Position numbers and translations under genes: made by a program. From positions 1 through 33,832 of the forward strand of contig JAISHD010000057.1 in NCBI GenBank assembly GCA_031262705.1: a stretch of DNA of 33,832 bases. Reading direction: 5' to 3'. Positions 10,105-19,955 of this stretch are shown here, one piece after another; positions within the stretch are counted from its first letter, which is position 1; every line of letters begins with the position of its first letter. The notes beneath the pieces were generated by a model. The model worked only from the letters and a program-made list of their open reading frames with translations. It was not told the DNA's origin and did no database searches. This DNA is from Methanocalculaceae archaeon (lineage in GTDB: Archaea; Halobacteriota; Methanomicrobia; Methanomicrobiales; Methanocorpusculaceae).

Positions 10105-11231
10105 GTGAAAAACTGATGATGTCAACCGGCAACAAGGCCGTGGCAGCAGCCGTCAAGATGGCAAAGCCGACGGTGGTCGCGGCATACCCGATCACCCCGC
10201 AGACCGAAGTCATCGAAACGATTGCAGATTATGTAGGAAGCGGGGCAATGGATGCCCGCTACATTCCGGTCGAGTCTGAGCACTCGGCAATGACCGCCTG
10301 TATCGGTGCGTCGATTACCGGCGTCCGCGTGTTTACGGCAACAAGTTCCCATGGCCTCCTCTATATGCATGAGATGCTGCACTGGGCGGCAGGCGCACGG
10401 CTTCCGATTGTGATGGGACAGGTCAACCGTACGCTCGCGCCCGGATGGAACATCTGGGCTGAGCATTCGGACGCGTTGTCGCAGCGCGATACCGGATGGC
10501 TGCAGGTGTATGTGTCCACAGTACAGGAGGCGTACGATGCAACGCTGATGGCGTTCAAAATCGCCGAGGACAACCGTGTACTTCTGCCGGTGATGATCAA
10601 TATGGACGGGTTCCTGCTGTCCCACATTATGCAGCCGTTCGAGATGACGGAGCCGGGAGATTTCATTCCGCCGCTGAATCTTCCGCAGAAGATCGATGTG
10701 AACGATCCGAAAGGTTACGGTGCGATGTCGCCGGCCGATATTCACTTCACGTTCCGGTACGATATGGAGAAGGCAATGAAGAACGCCCGCACGGTGATTG
10801 CCGAGACGGAAGCCGAGTTTGCGAAACGGTTCGGCAGAAGCTATGCACCGGTCGAGGAGTACCTCTGCGATGATGCGGATGTGGTGATCGTTGCAATGGG
10901 AACACTCGGCAAGGAAGCCGAGGTTGCCGCAGACCTGCTCCGCAAGGAAGGCATCAAGGCAGGTGTGATGCGTGTCCGCTGGCTTAGGCCGTTCCCGCTC
11001 GACATGAAGGTCGAGGGCAAGGAACTGGTCGTGATCGATCGTGATTACTCGTTCGGATTCGGCGGTGTGATTGCCGGAGAGATTCAGGCGAGATACCCCG
11101 GGGCGAAGATTGCGAGAGTCATTGCCGGTCTCGGCGGTCAGGAGGTCACGTATGAGGATATGGCAGAACTTGTCCGCACGCGGAAGATCGGTACTGAGTT
11201 CTGGTTCGGCATCCCCAAGGAGGAGCAGTAA
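10101..11231 (+). CDS. porA: Pyruvate (2-oxoacid):ferredoxin oxidoreductase, alpha subunit
   Basis: AYPITPQTEVIE, VESEHSAM, TSSHGLLYMHEML, QRDTGWLQ motifs; overlaps porB end. Confidence 0.88.
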   Translation: MSEKLMMSTGNKAVAAAVKMAKPTVVAAYPITPQTEVIETIADYVGSGAMDARYIPVESEHSAMTACIGASITGVRVFTATSSHGLLYMHEMLHWAAGARLPIVMGQVNRTLAPGWNIWAEHSDALSQRDTGWLQVYVSTVQEAYDATLMAFKIAEDNRVLLPVMINMDGFLLSHIMQPFEMTEPGDFIPPLNLPQKIDVNDPKGYGAMSPADIHFTFRYDMEKAMKNARTVIAETEAEFAKRFGRSYAPVEEYLCDDADVVIVAMGTLGKEAEVAADLLRKEGIKAGVMRVRWLRPFPLDMKVEGKELVVIDRDYSFGFGGVIAGEIQARYPGAKIARVIAGLGGQEVTYEDMAELVRTRKIGTEFWFGIPKEEQ

Positions 11232-11759
11232 ATGTACGAGATTCGGATTCATTCACGCGGCGGTCAGGGAGGAGTAACCGCAGCCCGCATGATGGCCTCA
11301 GCCGCCGTCAAGGACGGAAAGTTTGCAACGGCATGCCCGTTCTATGGTGCGGAGCGCCGCGGTGCGCCGATCGTTTCATTCGTGCGGATTGATGATCATC
11401 CCGTACGGATCTATTCGCAGATCAAAAAGCCGGACATGGTCGTTGTCCTTGATCCTACTGTGATGGACACGGTGAATGTGCTGGACGGTCTCAAAAAGGG
11501 AGGGGAGATCTTTATCAACACGCATGAGGAGGTGCAGTTCCCCGAGCAGTTCACGGTGCACAAGGCGGATCTGACGGGCATTGCGCTTCGCGAGAATCTG
11601 GTTGTTGCGGGAAGTCCGATTCTGAACACACCGGTTATCGGAGCGCTTGCAAAGCTGGGTCTCTTTACGCCGGAGTCGGGTACGAAGGCCATCACGGAAA
11701 CGTTTGCCGATCCGCGAAATGTTGCCGCAGCAAAGGAAGCATACAATGAGGTGAAATAA
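11232..11759 (+). CDS. porC: Pyruvate (2-oxoacid):ferredoxin oxidoreductase, gamma subunit
   Basis: EIRIHSRGGQGGVTAARMMASAA, PFYGAERRGAPIVSFVRI motifs. Confidence 0.9.
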   Translation: MYEIRIHSRGGQGGVTAARMMASAAVKDGKFATACPFYGAERRGAPIVSFVRIDDHPVRIYSQIKKPDMVVVLDPTVMDTVNVLDGLKKGGEIFINTHEEVQFPEQFTVHKADLTGIALRENLVVAGSPILNTPVIGALAKLGLFTPESGTKAITETFADPRNVAAAKEAYNEVK

Positions 11760-12011
11760 ATGGCAATGCCGAAGATGACAATCAGCGTCCCCAAAGAAGG
11801 GGCAGCAGGCCTGACCGGTTCGTGGCGGACGTTTCGTCCGGTGGTGAACCGCGAGATATGCAACCACTGCGGCATCTGTGCGATGTACTGTCCTGATGCG
11901 GTGATCGATCCTGACAACGAGGAGATCGATCTGGTGTACTGCAAGGGCTGCGGTATTTGTGCAAACGAGTGCCCGAAGAAGTGCATCGAGATGGTGAGAG
12001 AGGAGCGTTAA
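11760..12011 (+). CDS. porD: Pyruvate (2-oxoacid):ferredoxin oxidoreductase, delta subunit (2x[4Fe-4S])
   Basis: CNHCGICAMYCPDAV and CKGCGICANECPKKCI. Confidence 0.9.
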   Translation: MAMPKMTISVPKEGAAGLTGSWRTFRPVVNREICNHCGICAMYCPDAVIDPDNEEIDLVYCKGCGICANECPKKCIEMVREER

Positions 12012-12103
12012 GGCTTCTCTCCGGTTTTCTTTTTTGTTGTTGTGTTGTGAAAAATTCCTTTTGTGGTAAAATATTATCGCACGCCATTTATTTCATGGAA
12101 AAA

Positions 12104-12159
12104 TGTGATTGGGATCACAAAAGGGAACGAAGTGATCCGAACGAAAAAAAATATTTTCG
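12104..12159. terminator. Cluster of hairpins between porD and the convergent RHH gene
   Basis: TGTGAT-tggg-ATCACA (12104-12119); GGATCAC (12112-12118)/GTGATCC (12132-12138); CGAAAA (12142-12147)/TTTTCG (12154-12159). Confidence 0.55.
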
Positions 12160-12174
12160 GCAGTCACAAAAAAA

Positions 12175-12546
12175 TTATTTTTTCTCGGAATGTTTTGCCG
12201 CCGCCAGATCGTTCTGCGGCAGGGTTGCGAGCAGACATTTGATCGTGTGCTCGTTGCCTTCGATGATTTTGAGGAGAAGGGTTCGCTCCTGTTCCATCTG
12301 ATCCATCATGGCGGCGATCTGATCTTTGAGATTCGTTATCTCCTCGGACAGTTCGGCTATGACATTCTGTGTGGAGACATCTGTTCCGGCAACACCGCCT
12401 ATCTCCACCCAGTGGCGGCACGCTCCGTTGATCTCCGCGGTTCTGTCATGCGTGTTCTGTTCAGCAAGCCGATCAATTTCTTTGAGGATGGGATTCGGCA
12501 TGCGGAACGTGACAGAGGAAGAGGGATTGAGTTTGGATCGTGCCAT
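12175..12546 (-). CDS. Ribbon-helix-helix-type DNA-binding protein with C-terminal coiled coil
   Basis: SSVTFRMPNPILKEIDRLAEQNTHDRTAEINGACRHWVE, consistent with an RHH fold, followed by a heptad-rich tail. Confidence 0.75.
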   Translation of the reverse strand: MARSKLNPSSSVTFRMPNPILKEIDRLAEQNTHDRTAEINGACRHWVEIGGVAGTDVSTQNVIAELSEEITNLKDQIAAMMDQMEQERTLLLKIIEGNEHTIKCLLATLPQNDLAAAKHSEKK

Positions 12547-12755
12547 TGGTAGTTATTCTATTTTTCTTAAGAGGTGTATTACAGTAATTAAGCCAATGAA
12601 AGTATTAATGTAAGTTAATAGCTTACAATAATAAGAGATTATGGATGTTCTTAGATTTATAGGATGGAAAGGGATCGGTTCCTGTAAAAAAATTTACCTC
12701 ATTCCCGTTTGTTCAGAAAAAGATTGGGGGCTATGTATTCACATTCACATCATGC

Positions 12756-13376
12756 ATGGCATATGACGAAGTCTCCAGCACTGAATATGATCCTAACAAG
12801 GGAGACTATACAAGATATCGTGGATTGGAACTGATTGCTGAACAAATATCCAGAAATAACATTCAGGGAGCGGTAGCGGAACTGGGAGTTTTTCGAGGAG
12901 ACTTCAGTTCAGAAATTAACAGGATCTTTCCAGATGTAAAACTCTATCTTTTTGATACATTTGAAGGATGTGATGACTCTGATGTGGAATATGAACGGGA
13001 AAAAGAGTATACATCAAAAGAATTTATAGATGGATGTAACTCATTTAAAGATACAAGTGTTGGTATCGTATTGAAGAAAATGCCACATCCGGAACAATGT
13101 ATCGTTCGAAAAGGATATTTCCCGGAAACAGCACAAGGACAGGAAGATACATTCGTACTGGTATCAATTGATTGTGATCTGTATGTCCCCATACTTGCCG
13201 GACTCGAATATTTCTATCCGCGATTGGTTCCGGGAGGATATATCATGCTGCATGATTATAATCACAAAGAGTTTGGTGTTAAGGATGCAGTAGCAGACTT
13301 CGAAAAGAAAAATGGAAGAGTTTGCAAAGTACCCTACCCGGATCAAGGTGGAACACTCGTAATATATAAAAATTAA
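12756..13376 (+). CDS. TylF/macrocin O-methyltransferase-like SAM methyltransferase
   Basis: AVAELGVFRGDFSSEINRIFPDVKLYLFDTFEG, VRKGYFPET, VSIDCDLYVPILAGLEYFYPRLVPGGYIMLHDYN motifs. Confidence 0.88.
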   Translation: MAYDEVSSTEYDPNKGDYTRYRGLELIAEQISRNNIQGAVAELGVFRGDFSSEINRIFPDVKLYLFDTFEGCDDSDVEYEREKEYTSKEFIDGCNSFKDTSVGIVLKKMPHPEQCIVRKGYFPETAQGQEDTFVLVSIDCDLYVPILAGLEYFYPRLVPGGYIMLHDYNHKEFGVKDAVADFEKKNGRVCKVPYPDQGGTLVIYKN

Positions 13377-13557
13377 ATAATTCTCATCGTTTTTTATCCA
13401 CGGGAAATCTACTTCACTTCCGAAAATATCAACATTTCACTTCTCCGGAAATAGTATCCGTCCGGTCCCGTGACCACGGAGGCACTGTGATACAAATCTC
13501 CTGCCCGCCCCGCGGCAAACACTAATCTATCCGGACCGCAAATACTACAGAGATTTT

Positions 13558-14847
13558 ATGCGCATCCCAATAAAAGACGTCACCCCCGAATGCGAGCGTG
13601 CCGAAGTTGCCGGATGGATTCACGAAGAACGTGACCTCGGCGGTCTCACGTTCCTTCTGGTCCGTGACAGAACCGGAATCTTACAGGTAACCATCCCCAA
13701 GAAAAAAGTCAGCCCCGAAGTGCTCGCCGCAGTCAAGGAAGCAAGCCGAGAGTCCGTCATCTCCTGCGAAGGAGTAGTCAAGGCAACCGAGAAAGCTCCC
13801 GGAGGACGCGAACTCGTCCCGGAGACCCTCAAAGTCATCTCCCGGGCCGCAACACCACTGCCGCTGGACGTCTCCGAAAAAGTTCCGGCGGAACTCGACA
13901 CCCGTCTTGACAACCGCTACCTTGACCTGCGCAAGCCGCGTGTCAACGCAATTTTCCTGATCCGCAACGCCGCCCTTCGCGCAGTCAATGAATACCTCTG
14001 GGATCACCACTTCACCCAGGTGCAGACCCCGAAGATCGTCGCAGCCGCAACCGAAGGCGGAACCGAACTCTTCCCCCTTGCCTACTTCGACAAGGAAGCA
14101 TTCCTCAACCAGAGTCCGCAGCTTTACAAGCAAATGCTCATGAGCGCAGGATTTGACCGCGTCTTTGAGATCGGACCGATCTTCCGTGCAGAAGAGCACA
14201 ACACCGTCCGCCACTTAAACGAAGCAACCTCGATTGATATCGAGATGTCGTTTGCGGATGAAAAGGACGCCATGAAAGTACTCGAAGAGATCGTCTCCTA
14301 TGCCTACGGCAAAGTCGCCGACACGTGCAGCAACGAACTCGCGGTCCTCGGCTTAAACGACTTCGAGGTCCCGAAGACCCCCTTCCCCAAGATCACTTAT
14401 CAGGAAGCAATCGACATCGCAACCGCGAAGGGCGAAGCACTCGTCTTCGGCGATGATCTCTCCACCGCCGCAGAAAAGATCGTCGGCGACGAGATGGGCA
14501 CGATGTACTTCATCACCGAGTGGCCGTCATCCACGAGACCGTTCTACACCATGCCGTTTGAAGACAGACCCGAAGTCTGCAGAGCGTTCGATATGATGCA
14601 CCCGAGAATGGAACTCTCCTCCGGCGCCCAGCGCTGCCATATTTATGATCTTCTGGTAAGCCAGATCAAAGCAAAAGGCCTCAACCCCGACGCATTCGAG
14701 TTCTACCTCAACCCGTTCCGCTACGGTATGCCGCCACACGCCGGATGGGGACTTGGTGCAGAGCGTCTTGTCATGACCATGCTCGACCTCCAGAATATCC
14801 GCGAGGGCGTACTCTTCCCCCGCGACCGGCACAGAGTCAGCCCGTAA
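13558..14847 (+). CDS. aspS: Aspartyl-tRNA synthetase (archaeal type)
   Basis: N-terminal OB fold, FTQVQTPKIVAAATEGGTELF, FRAEEHNT.RHLNE, GWGLGAERLVMTMLDLQNIREGVLFPRD class II motifs. Confidence 0.97.
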   Translation: MRIPIKDVTPECERAEVAGWIHEERDLGGLTFLLVRDRTGILQVTIPKKKVSPEVLAAVKEASRESVISCEGVVKATEKAPGGRELVPETLKVISRAATPLPLDVSEKVPAELDTRLDNRYLDLRKPRVNAIFLIRNAALRAVNEYLWDHHFTQVQTPKIVAAATEGGTELFPLAYFDKEAFLNQSPQLYKQMLMSAGFDRVFEIGPIFRAEEHNTVRHLNEATSIDIEMSFADEKDAMKVLEEIVSYAYGKVADTCSNELAVLGLNDFEVPKTPFPKITYQEAIDIATAKGEALVFGDDLSTAAEKIVGDEMGTMYFITEWPSSTRPFYTMPFEDRPEVCRAFDMMHPRMELSSGAQRCHIYDLLVSQIKAKGLNPDAFEFYLNPFRYGMPPHAGWGLGAERLVMTMLDLQNIREGVLFPRDRHRVSP

Positions 14848-14967
14848 ACAAAATCAACTCCCCAACTATTTTTCTCAGCACATTTTTCAAAAATAATTTC
14901 GCAAAAATATTTTCAAAAAATGAGTGCCCGTCAACCAGGCTTTCCGCAGCCGCGAAGCGGCGAGTGC

Positions 14968-15043
14968 ATCGGAATTTTTCGTTTCTGTCAGGGGGACGGA
15001 GCAAAGCTCCGTTCCCCTGACATTAGAAACGGGAAATTCTGAT
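14968..15043. repeat. Long near-perfect inverted repeat (hairpin) between convergent aspS and polC
   Basis: Left arm 14968-15002 atcggaatttttcgtttctgtcagggggacggagc, loop aaa, right arm 15006-15043 gctccgttcccctgacattagaaacgggaaattctgat; one 3-nt bulge and a few G-T pairs. Confidence 0.85.
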
Positions 15044-18000
15044 TAAAAGAAATCCGAAAGATCCATCTGCTGCTTCTCTTCCTGCCCGAATGTCGACCAG
15101 ATGTTCATCTCCGTCACCGCAATACGCTGGTTCGTGTACTCCGACAACTGATAATGCTCGGCCATGTACTTGGAAATCTCCAGATACTTCGTCACATTCC
15201 CCTTGTGCATCGTCGCCTTCAGAACCGCACCGCACTTCGTACACTTTCCCGATATCGGAATCCGGCGGAAACTCGTCTTGCACCGCGGACAGCGGAACGA
15301 CTGCTTGGAAAACGAACGAAGATTACCGATCATATCCGGCATCAAGTGACTATTAATGATCCTTTCTGCAAGATCGTCCGTCTCCACCGCACGAATCCGA
15401 TCCGCAAGCTCCAGCTCCGCCTTGATCTTATCCGTCGTACCTTTCAGAATCGGATTTGTGTACATTGTATCAAGCGGCCCCTCCGAAATGTCGCGGGTGT
15501 CATGCGTGAAGGAAAATCCTTCGAACTGTTCAGATGTTCCGACACGGCTCTCCACATGATCCACCACCTTCTCCAGATTCTTCGGCGGAGTGTAGGTAAG
15601 ACACGCCTCATACACCTCAAGCGGATAGCGGCCCGTCACATCCACGTTCAGCGTCTCCTTGTCCACCTCTTTCGGATTCAGCGTCGTCGTCAGAACAAGC
15701 GGAGCGTCCATCGTACCTCCGCGGGTACTCGGAAGGAACGACCGCGAAAAGTTCACCAGACCATCCATCAACAGCATCACGCAGTCCTCATCGCCGTCAC
15801 AGTTCCGCCGCTTCGCTGCATGATAAAACGGGTGGGCATACCCTGCCTTCGCCTTCGTAAACCCGATCAGCCGGGCGAGAACACCCGCACTCGTATGCGG
15901 GGCGAGACCGAGAATAAGCTGACCCACCAGATCCTCAGGAGTTTCCGCACAGTAAAATGCCGGAAGGCCGTACAGCTTTTCCAGAAGCTGATCCATGTAC
16001 TTCGCCACCCGCACCAGATACTCACCACAGTCCTCCGAGACCAGAATATCCTGCGGGTTCAGCTCCACCACCTGATCCGGCGAGACGAGCTCCTCACCGT
16101 GCATGTCCTTCGTGTACCCGATTTCACGCAGTTTTTCCACCGAGACCGCAATCTCCACAGGTCGGAAATGCGTCAGCGGCAGATCGATCATATCATAGCG
16201 TACCGTTCCGTCACGGAACACATACACCTCATTTGCCGCACGAAGGATTCCCTTCTCCAGCGGCTCAACCACGCGCTCCTTGGATATAAGACCGCGGACG
16301 CCTTTCAGCTCGGGAATATCATTCGCCGAAATGCCGGTAACCGCAAGCGCCGCATTGTACTCCTGCCGGAGACTCAGAACATTGTCCTTCTGGCAGACAA
16401 CCGGAGCGCCGCACCGCGGACACAGCTCCTCTCCCGGCTGGGCGGCAGTGCTGCATCGCGGACAGCGGTACACCGCCTCAGTGTGTGTGCCACAGTCCGG
16501 ACACCGGCTCTTGTAGGTCACCGCACCGCAGGAAGGGCATTTCCGCTCACCGGTCTCCACATGAATCATACCCTCAACCTGACCGGTTGTCACCGCGGTT
16601 CCTGAAAACACATCTCCCGACAGATTCGCATTGCAGACCTTAGCCGCATTGTCAATCGAACGTTTCATACCGCCGGACTCCCCGATGGGGAAGAGGACAT
16701 GTACCGGCGGCTTCATTTTGCGGGGAGCGGATTTTCCGGGACGTCCCATTCTGCCGCCGATACGGGTTCCTGCCTTTGACCGCATCTTAATACCCGAGAG
16801 ATATTCGGCCATCACAAGGCCGTTTGTAAACGGGGGCAGAGTATTCCATGTTGCATTCTTCCGAAGATCATACGAAAGTCCGAGTCCTGCAATCAGCGCG
16901 AGCGGCGTTTGAATCACATAGTTCCCATCCGCAACCGTGTGCGGGACAAGCAGCTCTTCAAGAACAGCCTTCACCTCAGGATCAACGGGAATATACAAAA
17001 CACCGTTCCGGACAGACCCGGTTTCCGCGACTTTGTCGGAGAGAAAACGAATCTGATCCTCTGTGCAGTCATCCCAGAACCACGTGTAGTCGGGATGCAG
17101 ATACGCACCTTCCGCAACAAATGAAATGGCCTCGGCTTCACTCTCCGGATGACGGGGACCGCCCTCCTGAATCCACCACTCCTCGCAGTAGCTCGGCGGG
17201 GCAAGCACGTGATTGTTTTCAAGGAACTCGCCGTACGAGATCAGAATCTCGCCGACATCAAGGATGTACTCGATCTCCTTTGCATCAACATACTTGTTCG
17301 CCTCCGCGAGCGTATCGATTCGCCTGATCTCTCCCGAGGTCAGGCGGACCGTCGGCCCCTCGATCGTATCGCAGGGCACAACCCCGCAGGCCTTCCCCGG
17401 CCGCTCCACCTTCATTTGCGTGCCGACCGCCAGATAATCGTCCAGCACGTGAAGCGTTGCCGGATTGAATCCGCAGGTCGCAAGGCCGGTGTTCCGTCCG
17501 CGGCCCAGACGCAGACGAAATCCCCCTTTGCGCATCGGATACGAAAACGGCGGACGGCCCGCAAGCATATCCCGCATGTACTTGTCTTTTGGATGGAGAC
17601 CTGGCTCTTCCTCCTCATCCGAAGAAGAGGCCGCTCCCGAGATCAGCGTTTCCAGCCACTCCCAGCCGTCGAGATGCATCTTCCCCACATTCTTCTGAAT
17701 CTTCGGCGCCTTGAGACCGATACCCTCTGCAATCACGAGACACATGCCGCCGCGGACGACATTCGTCTCCACCCGCTCAAGATTCCGGTACCCGGAGACC
17801 TCCTCCTTCTCCGTCGGCTCACCGTCGATACAGACCGGACAGTTGCGGATAATGAGCCGGATATCATCATCTTTGGGGAGATACTGCATACTCAGAATAC
17901 TGTTGTACTGCTTCAACTCCTCCACATACCGCTCAATCTCCTCCTCGCGAGGTTTGTAGCGATCAAGATTCAGAAGCCGGCGGACATAATCGCCGACCAG

Positions 18001-18477
18001 CACCGAAAGCGCCTGAGCCGTTCCGCCGGCGGAACGGATCGGGCCTGCATAGTAGATCACCAGATACTCAGAACCGTCATCATTTTTCTTGATACCGACT
18101 TTGCCGATACCTTCAGTCGGGGCGGCGACCACACCTTCGGTAAGAAGCGCCATAGACGCACGAATCGCATGATCCAAAATCTCCTCGCGGGTCGTCTCCC
18201 CGAACTCGCGGGACACAAACGCGTCACCGATTTTAAGCGACGCCTCCTCGCGGCTCATCCGCTCCTCAAGCTCACGGATGCGGTCGGCAACTCCTTTGTA
18301 GTTCAGCAACGCCTCAACCCGCCCCGCAAGATCGCTTGCAATCGGAATTTCCACCTCTGTTCGCGGATCAAATCCTTTGGCCTTTGCGGCCTGCGCAATC
18401 TCCATCGCCCGATCAAGTTCGCTGATCAGATGCTCCAGATACGCACGATACCGTGGAGAGGTTGCAAGTTCAGCCAT
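15043..18477 (-). CDS. polC: DNA polymerase D (archaeal family D) large subunit DP2
   Basis: 1144 aa; [70 protein letters not shown]-terminal zinc fingers [12 protein letters not shown]...KCTKCG. Confidence 0.97.
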   Translation of the reverse strand: MAELATSPRYRAYLEHLISELDRAMEIAQAAKAKGFDPRTEVEIPIASDLAGRVEALLNYKGVADRIRELEERMSREEASLKIGDAFVSREFGETTREEILDHAIRASMALLTEGVVAAPTEGIGKVGIKKNDDGSEYLVIYYAGPIRSAGGTAQALSVLVGDYVRRLLNLDRYKPREEEIERYVEELKQYNSILSMQYLPKDDDIRLIIRNCPVCIDGEPTEKEEVSGYRNLERVETNVVRGGMCLVIAEGIGLKAPKIQKNVGKMHLDGWEWLETLISGAASSSDEEEEPGLHPKDKYMRDMLAGRPPFSYPMRKGGFRLRLGRGRNTGLATCGFNPATLHVLDDYLAVGTQMKVERPGKACGVVPCDTIEGPTVRLTSGEIRRIDTLAEANKYVDAKEIEYILDVGEILISYGEFLENNHVLAPPSYCEEWWIQEGGPRHPESEAEAISFVAEGAYLHPDYTWFWDDCTEDQIRFLSDKVAETGSVRNGVLYIPVDPEVKAVLEELLVPHTVADGNYVIQTPLALIAGLGLSYDLRKNATWNTLPPFTNGLVMAEYLSGIKMRSKAGTRIGGRMGRPGKSAPRKMKPPVHVLFPIGESGGMKRSIDNAAKVCNANLSGDVFSGTAVTTGQVEGMIHVETGERKCPSCGAVTYKSRCPDCGTHTEAVYRCPRCSTAAQPGEELCPRCGAPVVCQKDNVLSLRQEYNAALAVTGISANDIPELKGVRGLISKERVVEPLEKGILRAANEVYVFRDGTVRYDMIDLPLTHFRPVEIAVSVEKLREIGYTKDMHGEELVSPDQVVELNPQDILVSEDCGEYLVRVAKYMDQLLEKLYGLPAFYCAETPEDLVGQLILGLAPHTSAGVLARLIGFTKAKAGYAHPFYHAAKRRNCDGDEDCVMLLMDGLVNFSRSFLPSTRGGTMDAPLVLTTTLNPKEVDKETLNVDVTGRYPLEVYEACLTYTPPKNLEKVVDHVESRVGTSEQFEGFSFTHDTRDISEGPLDTMYTNPILKGTTDKIKAELELADRIRAVETDDLAERIINSHLMPDMIGNLRSFSKQSFRCPRCKTSFRRIPISGKCTKCGAVLKATMHKGNVTKYLEISKYMAEHYQLSEYTNQRIAVTEMNIWSTFGQEEKQQMDLSDFF

Positions 18478-18959
18478 TATTTGTAGTCAAAGACATTAAG
18501 ATTCGTCAGCGTCAGTTCGGCACAGAGCTTTACCTGCGGATCATCACCGAGAGCCGCCTCAATCAGCGCGGGGACGGCTTTTACCTCAAGCCGTTCAAGA
18601 GCTGCGGCAGCCATGCCGCGTGCCATAGGATTGGTGGACGAAAAAAGTGAAATAAGCGAGGGAATCGAAACTTCGCCGAACGATGCAAGAACCGCACCGA
18701 AGTACTTCTGCACATCCATATTCTTTTCCACTTCCGCATATTCAAGAATAAGGGGAATGATCTCCGGCCCCATCTTCACCAGCGATCTTCCGAGATACCA
18801 GCGGGTATCAAGAGTACCGGACCGCAGTTCAGCGATCACGACCGGCACAATCTGTCCGGGATTTTCCCGGCCTTCTGCGGAGATTTTTTCAACTGCGGCG
18901 TGACGAACGTCAAGATCTGTATCTGAAAGAGCAGCCAGTGCACCTGTAATATCTGTCAT
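18477..18959 (-). CDS. HEAT-repeat domain protein
   Basis: Repeated [37 protein letters not shown] helical repeats. Start taken at internal ATG (MTDITG...); longer ORF begins 18995. Confidence 0.8.
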   Translation of the reverse strand: MTDITGALAALSDTDLDVRHAAVEKISAEGRENPGQIVPVVIAELRSGTLDTRWYLGRSLVKMGPEIIPLILEYAEVEKNMDVQKYFGAVLASFGEVSIPSLISLFSSTNPMARGMAAAALERLEVKAVPALIEAALGDDPQVKLCAELTLTNLNVFDYK

Positions 18960-18963
18960 TTTC

Positions 18964-19953
18964 TTATCCTCTGTCAACCTGTTTTGCGGCATCATCGCGG
19001 TTCATCTTCGGCGGGGTTGCGGTTTCGGGATAGGCAAACTCATCCTCCTGCTCCTGATCCGGCGGGCTGATCGTATCCTTTCCCTCCCAGATAACCAGCT
19101 GTTCAAACGGAATGTCAATATCCACCGCACGAAGAGCTTTGAAGATCTTCCAGAGAAGATCTTTTCTGGCATCCCACCAGTACCCGGACGGTGACCAGAC
19201 ACGGACAACCAGATTCACTCCGTGCGCACCAAGCTCGTCCACATATACATCAGGAGACGGTGACTTCAACGCATACGGATGTTTCTCAATAACTCCCTTG
19301 ATGACTTCAATGGCTTTTACTGCATCATCCGAGTACCGGATGGATATCAGATACTCAAATCTCCGGGCAACGTGGGCAACGTAGTTAGTGATATCGGAGG
19401 TGAACATCGTTTCGTTCGGCACACGGACGTAGATTCCCTCGTATGTCCGAAGAGTTGTGGACATCAGGCCGATGTCTTCCACATATCCTTGTATTCCGTT
19501 GATTTTGATGTTGTCGCTGATGTTCACCGGTCGCTCGAACATGATGAGGAGACCTGCGACAAAGTTTGAGAGTGTATTCTGACTTGCAAAACCAATCGCA
19601 ACCGCAACAATTCCTCCTGCCACCATCAAACCGCTGAAATCGATGTGCAGAAGAGGACTCATTACGAGGAATCCGATGAAATAGGTAATCCAGCGGACCA
19701 GTTTCTGCATGAAGATGATGTTGTTCTTCTCAATTTTACCGGTGAACATCCGATTGACGAAGCCGCTGAAGATTTTTGCAACGATCAGGGTGCCGATCAG
19801 AATGACGACTGCGCCAACGATGTCCCCATACGTGATGCCGTTGATAAGAACGGTATCGAAAAATCCGTTGCCTCCGTCATTGGAACCGTCCAGACTTCCG
19901 AAGAAATTGTCGAAGATACTGTCATAGATTGCAGAAAGATTTACATCCTCCAT
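18964..19953 (-). CDS. mscS: Small-conductance mechanosensitive channel (MscS family)
   Basis: TM helices then AVAIGFASQNTLSNFVAGLLIMFERPVNISDNIKINGIQGYVEDIGLMSTTLRTYEGIYVRVPN. Confidence 0.92.
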   Translation of the reverse strand: MEDVNLSAIYDSIFDNFFGSLDGSNDGGNGFFDTVLINGITYGDIVGAVVILIGTLIVAKIFSGFVNRMFTGKIEKNNIIFMQKLVRWITYFIGFLVMSPLLHIDFSGLMVAGGIVAVAIGFASQNTLSNFVAGLLIMFERPVNISDNIKINGIQGYVEDIGLMSTTLRTYEGIYVRVPNETMFTSDITNYVAHVARRFEYLISIRYSDDAVKAIEVIKGVIEKHPYALKSPSPDVYVDELGAHGVNLVVRVWSPSGYWWDARKDLLWKIFKALRAVDIDIPFEQLVIWEGKDTISPPDQEQEDEFAYPETATPPKMNRDDAAKQVDRG

Positions 19954-19955
19954 TT

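Noticed and set aside
10122-11252. 376-aa minus-strand ORF antisense to porA
   Set aside because: Composition (His/Arg/Cys-rich) and exact overlap with porA indicate a frame-shadow artefact.
12104-12119. CRP-like site TGTGA-N6-TCACA after porD
   Set aside because: As a CRP operator it is unlikely: archaeal genome, located downstream between convergent genes. Kept only as a hairpin/dyad observation.
15043-18477. Possible intein in PolD large subunit
   Set aside because: The 1144-aa protein reads continuously through conserved motifs with no intein-sized insertion or splice-junction motifs seen.
15154-18486. Long plus-strand ORFs (483 and 445 aa) antisense to polC
   Set aside because: Shadow ORFs of a highly conserved coding strand; Arg/His/Leu-rich translations with no recognisable domain.
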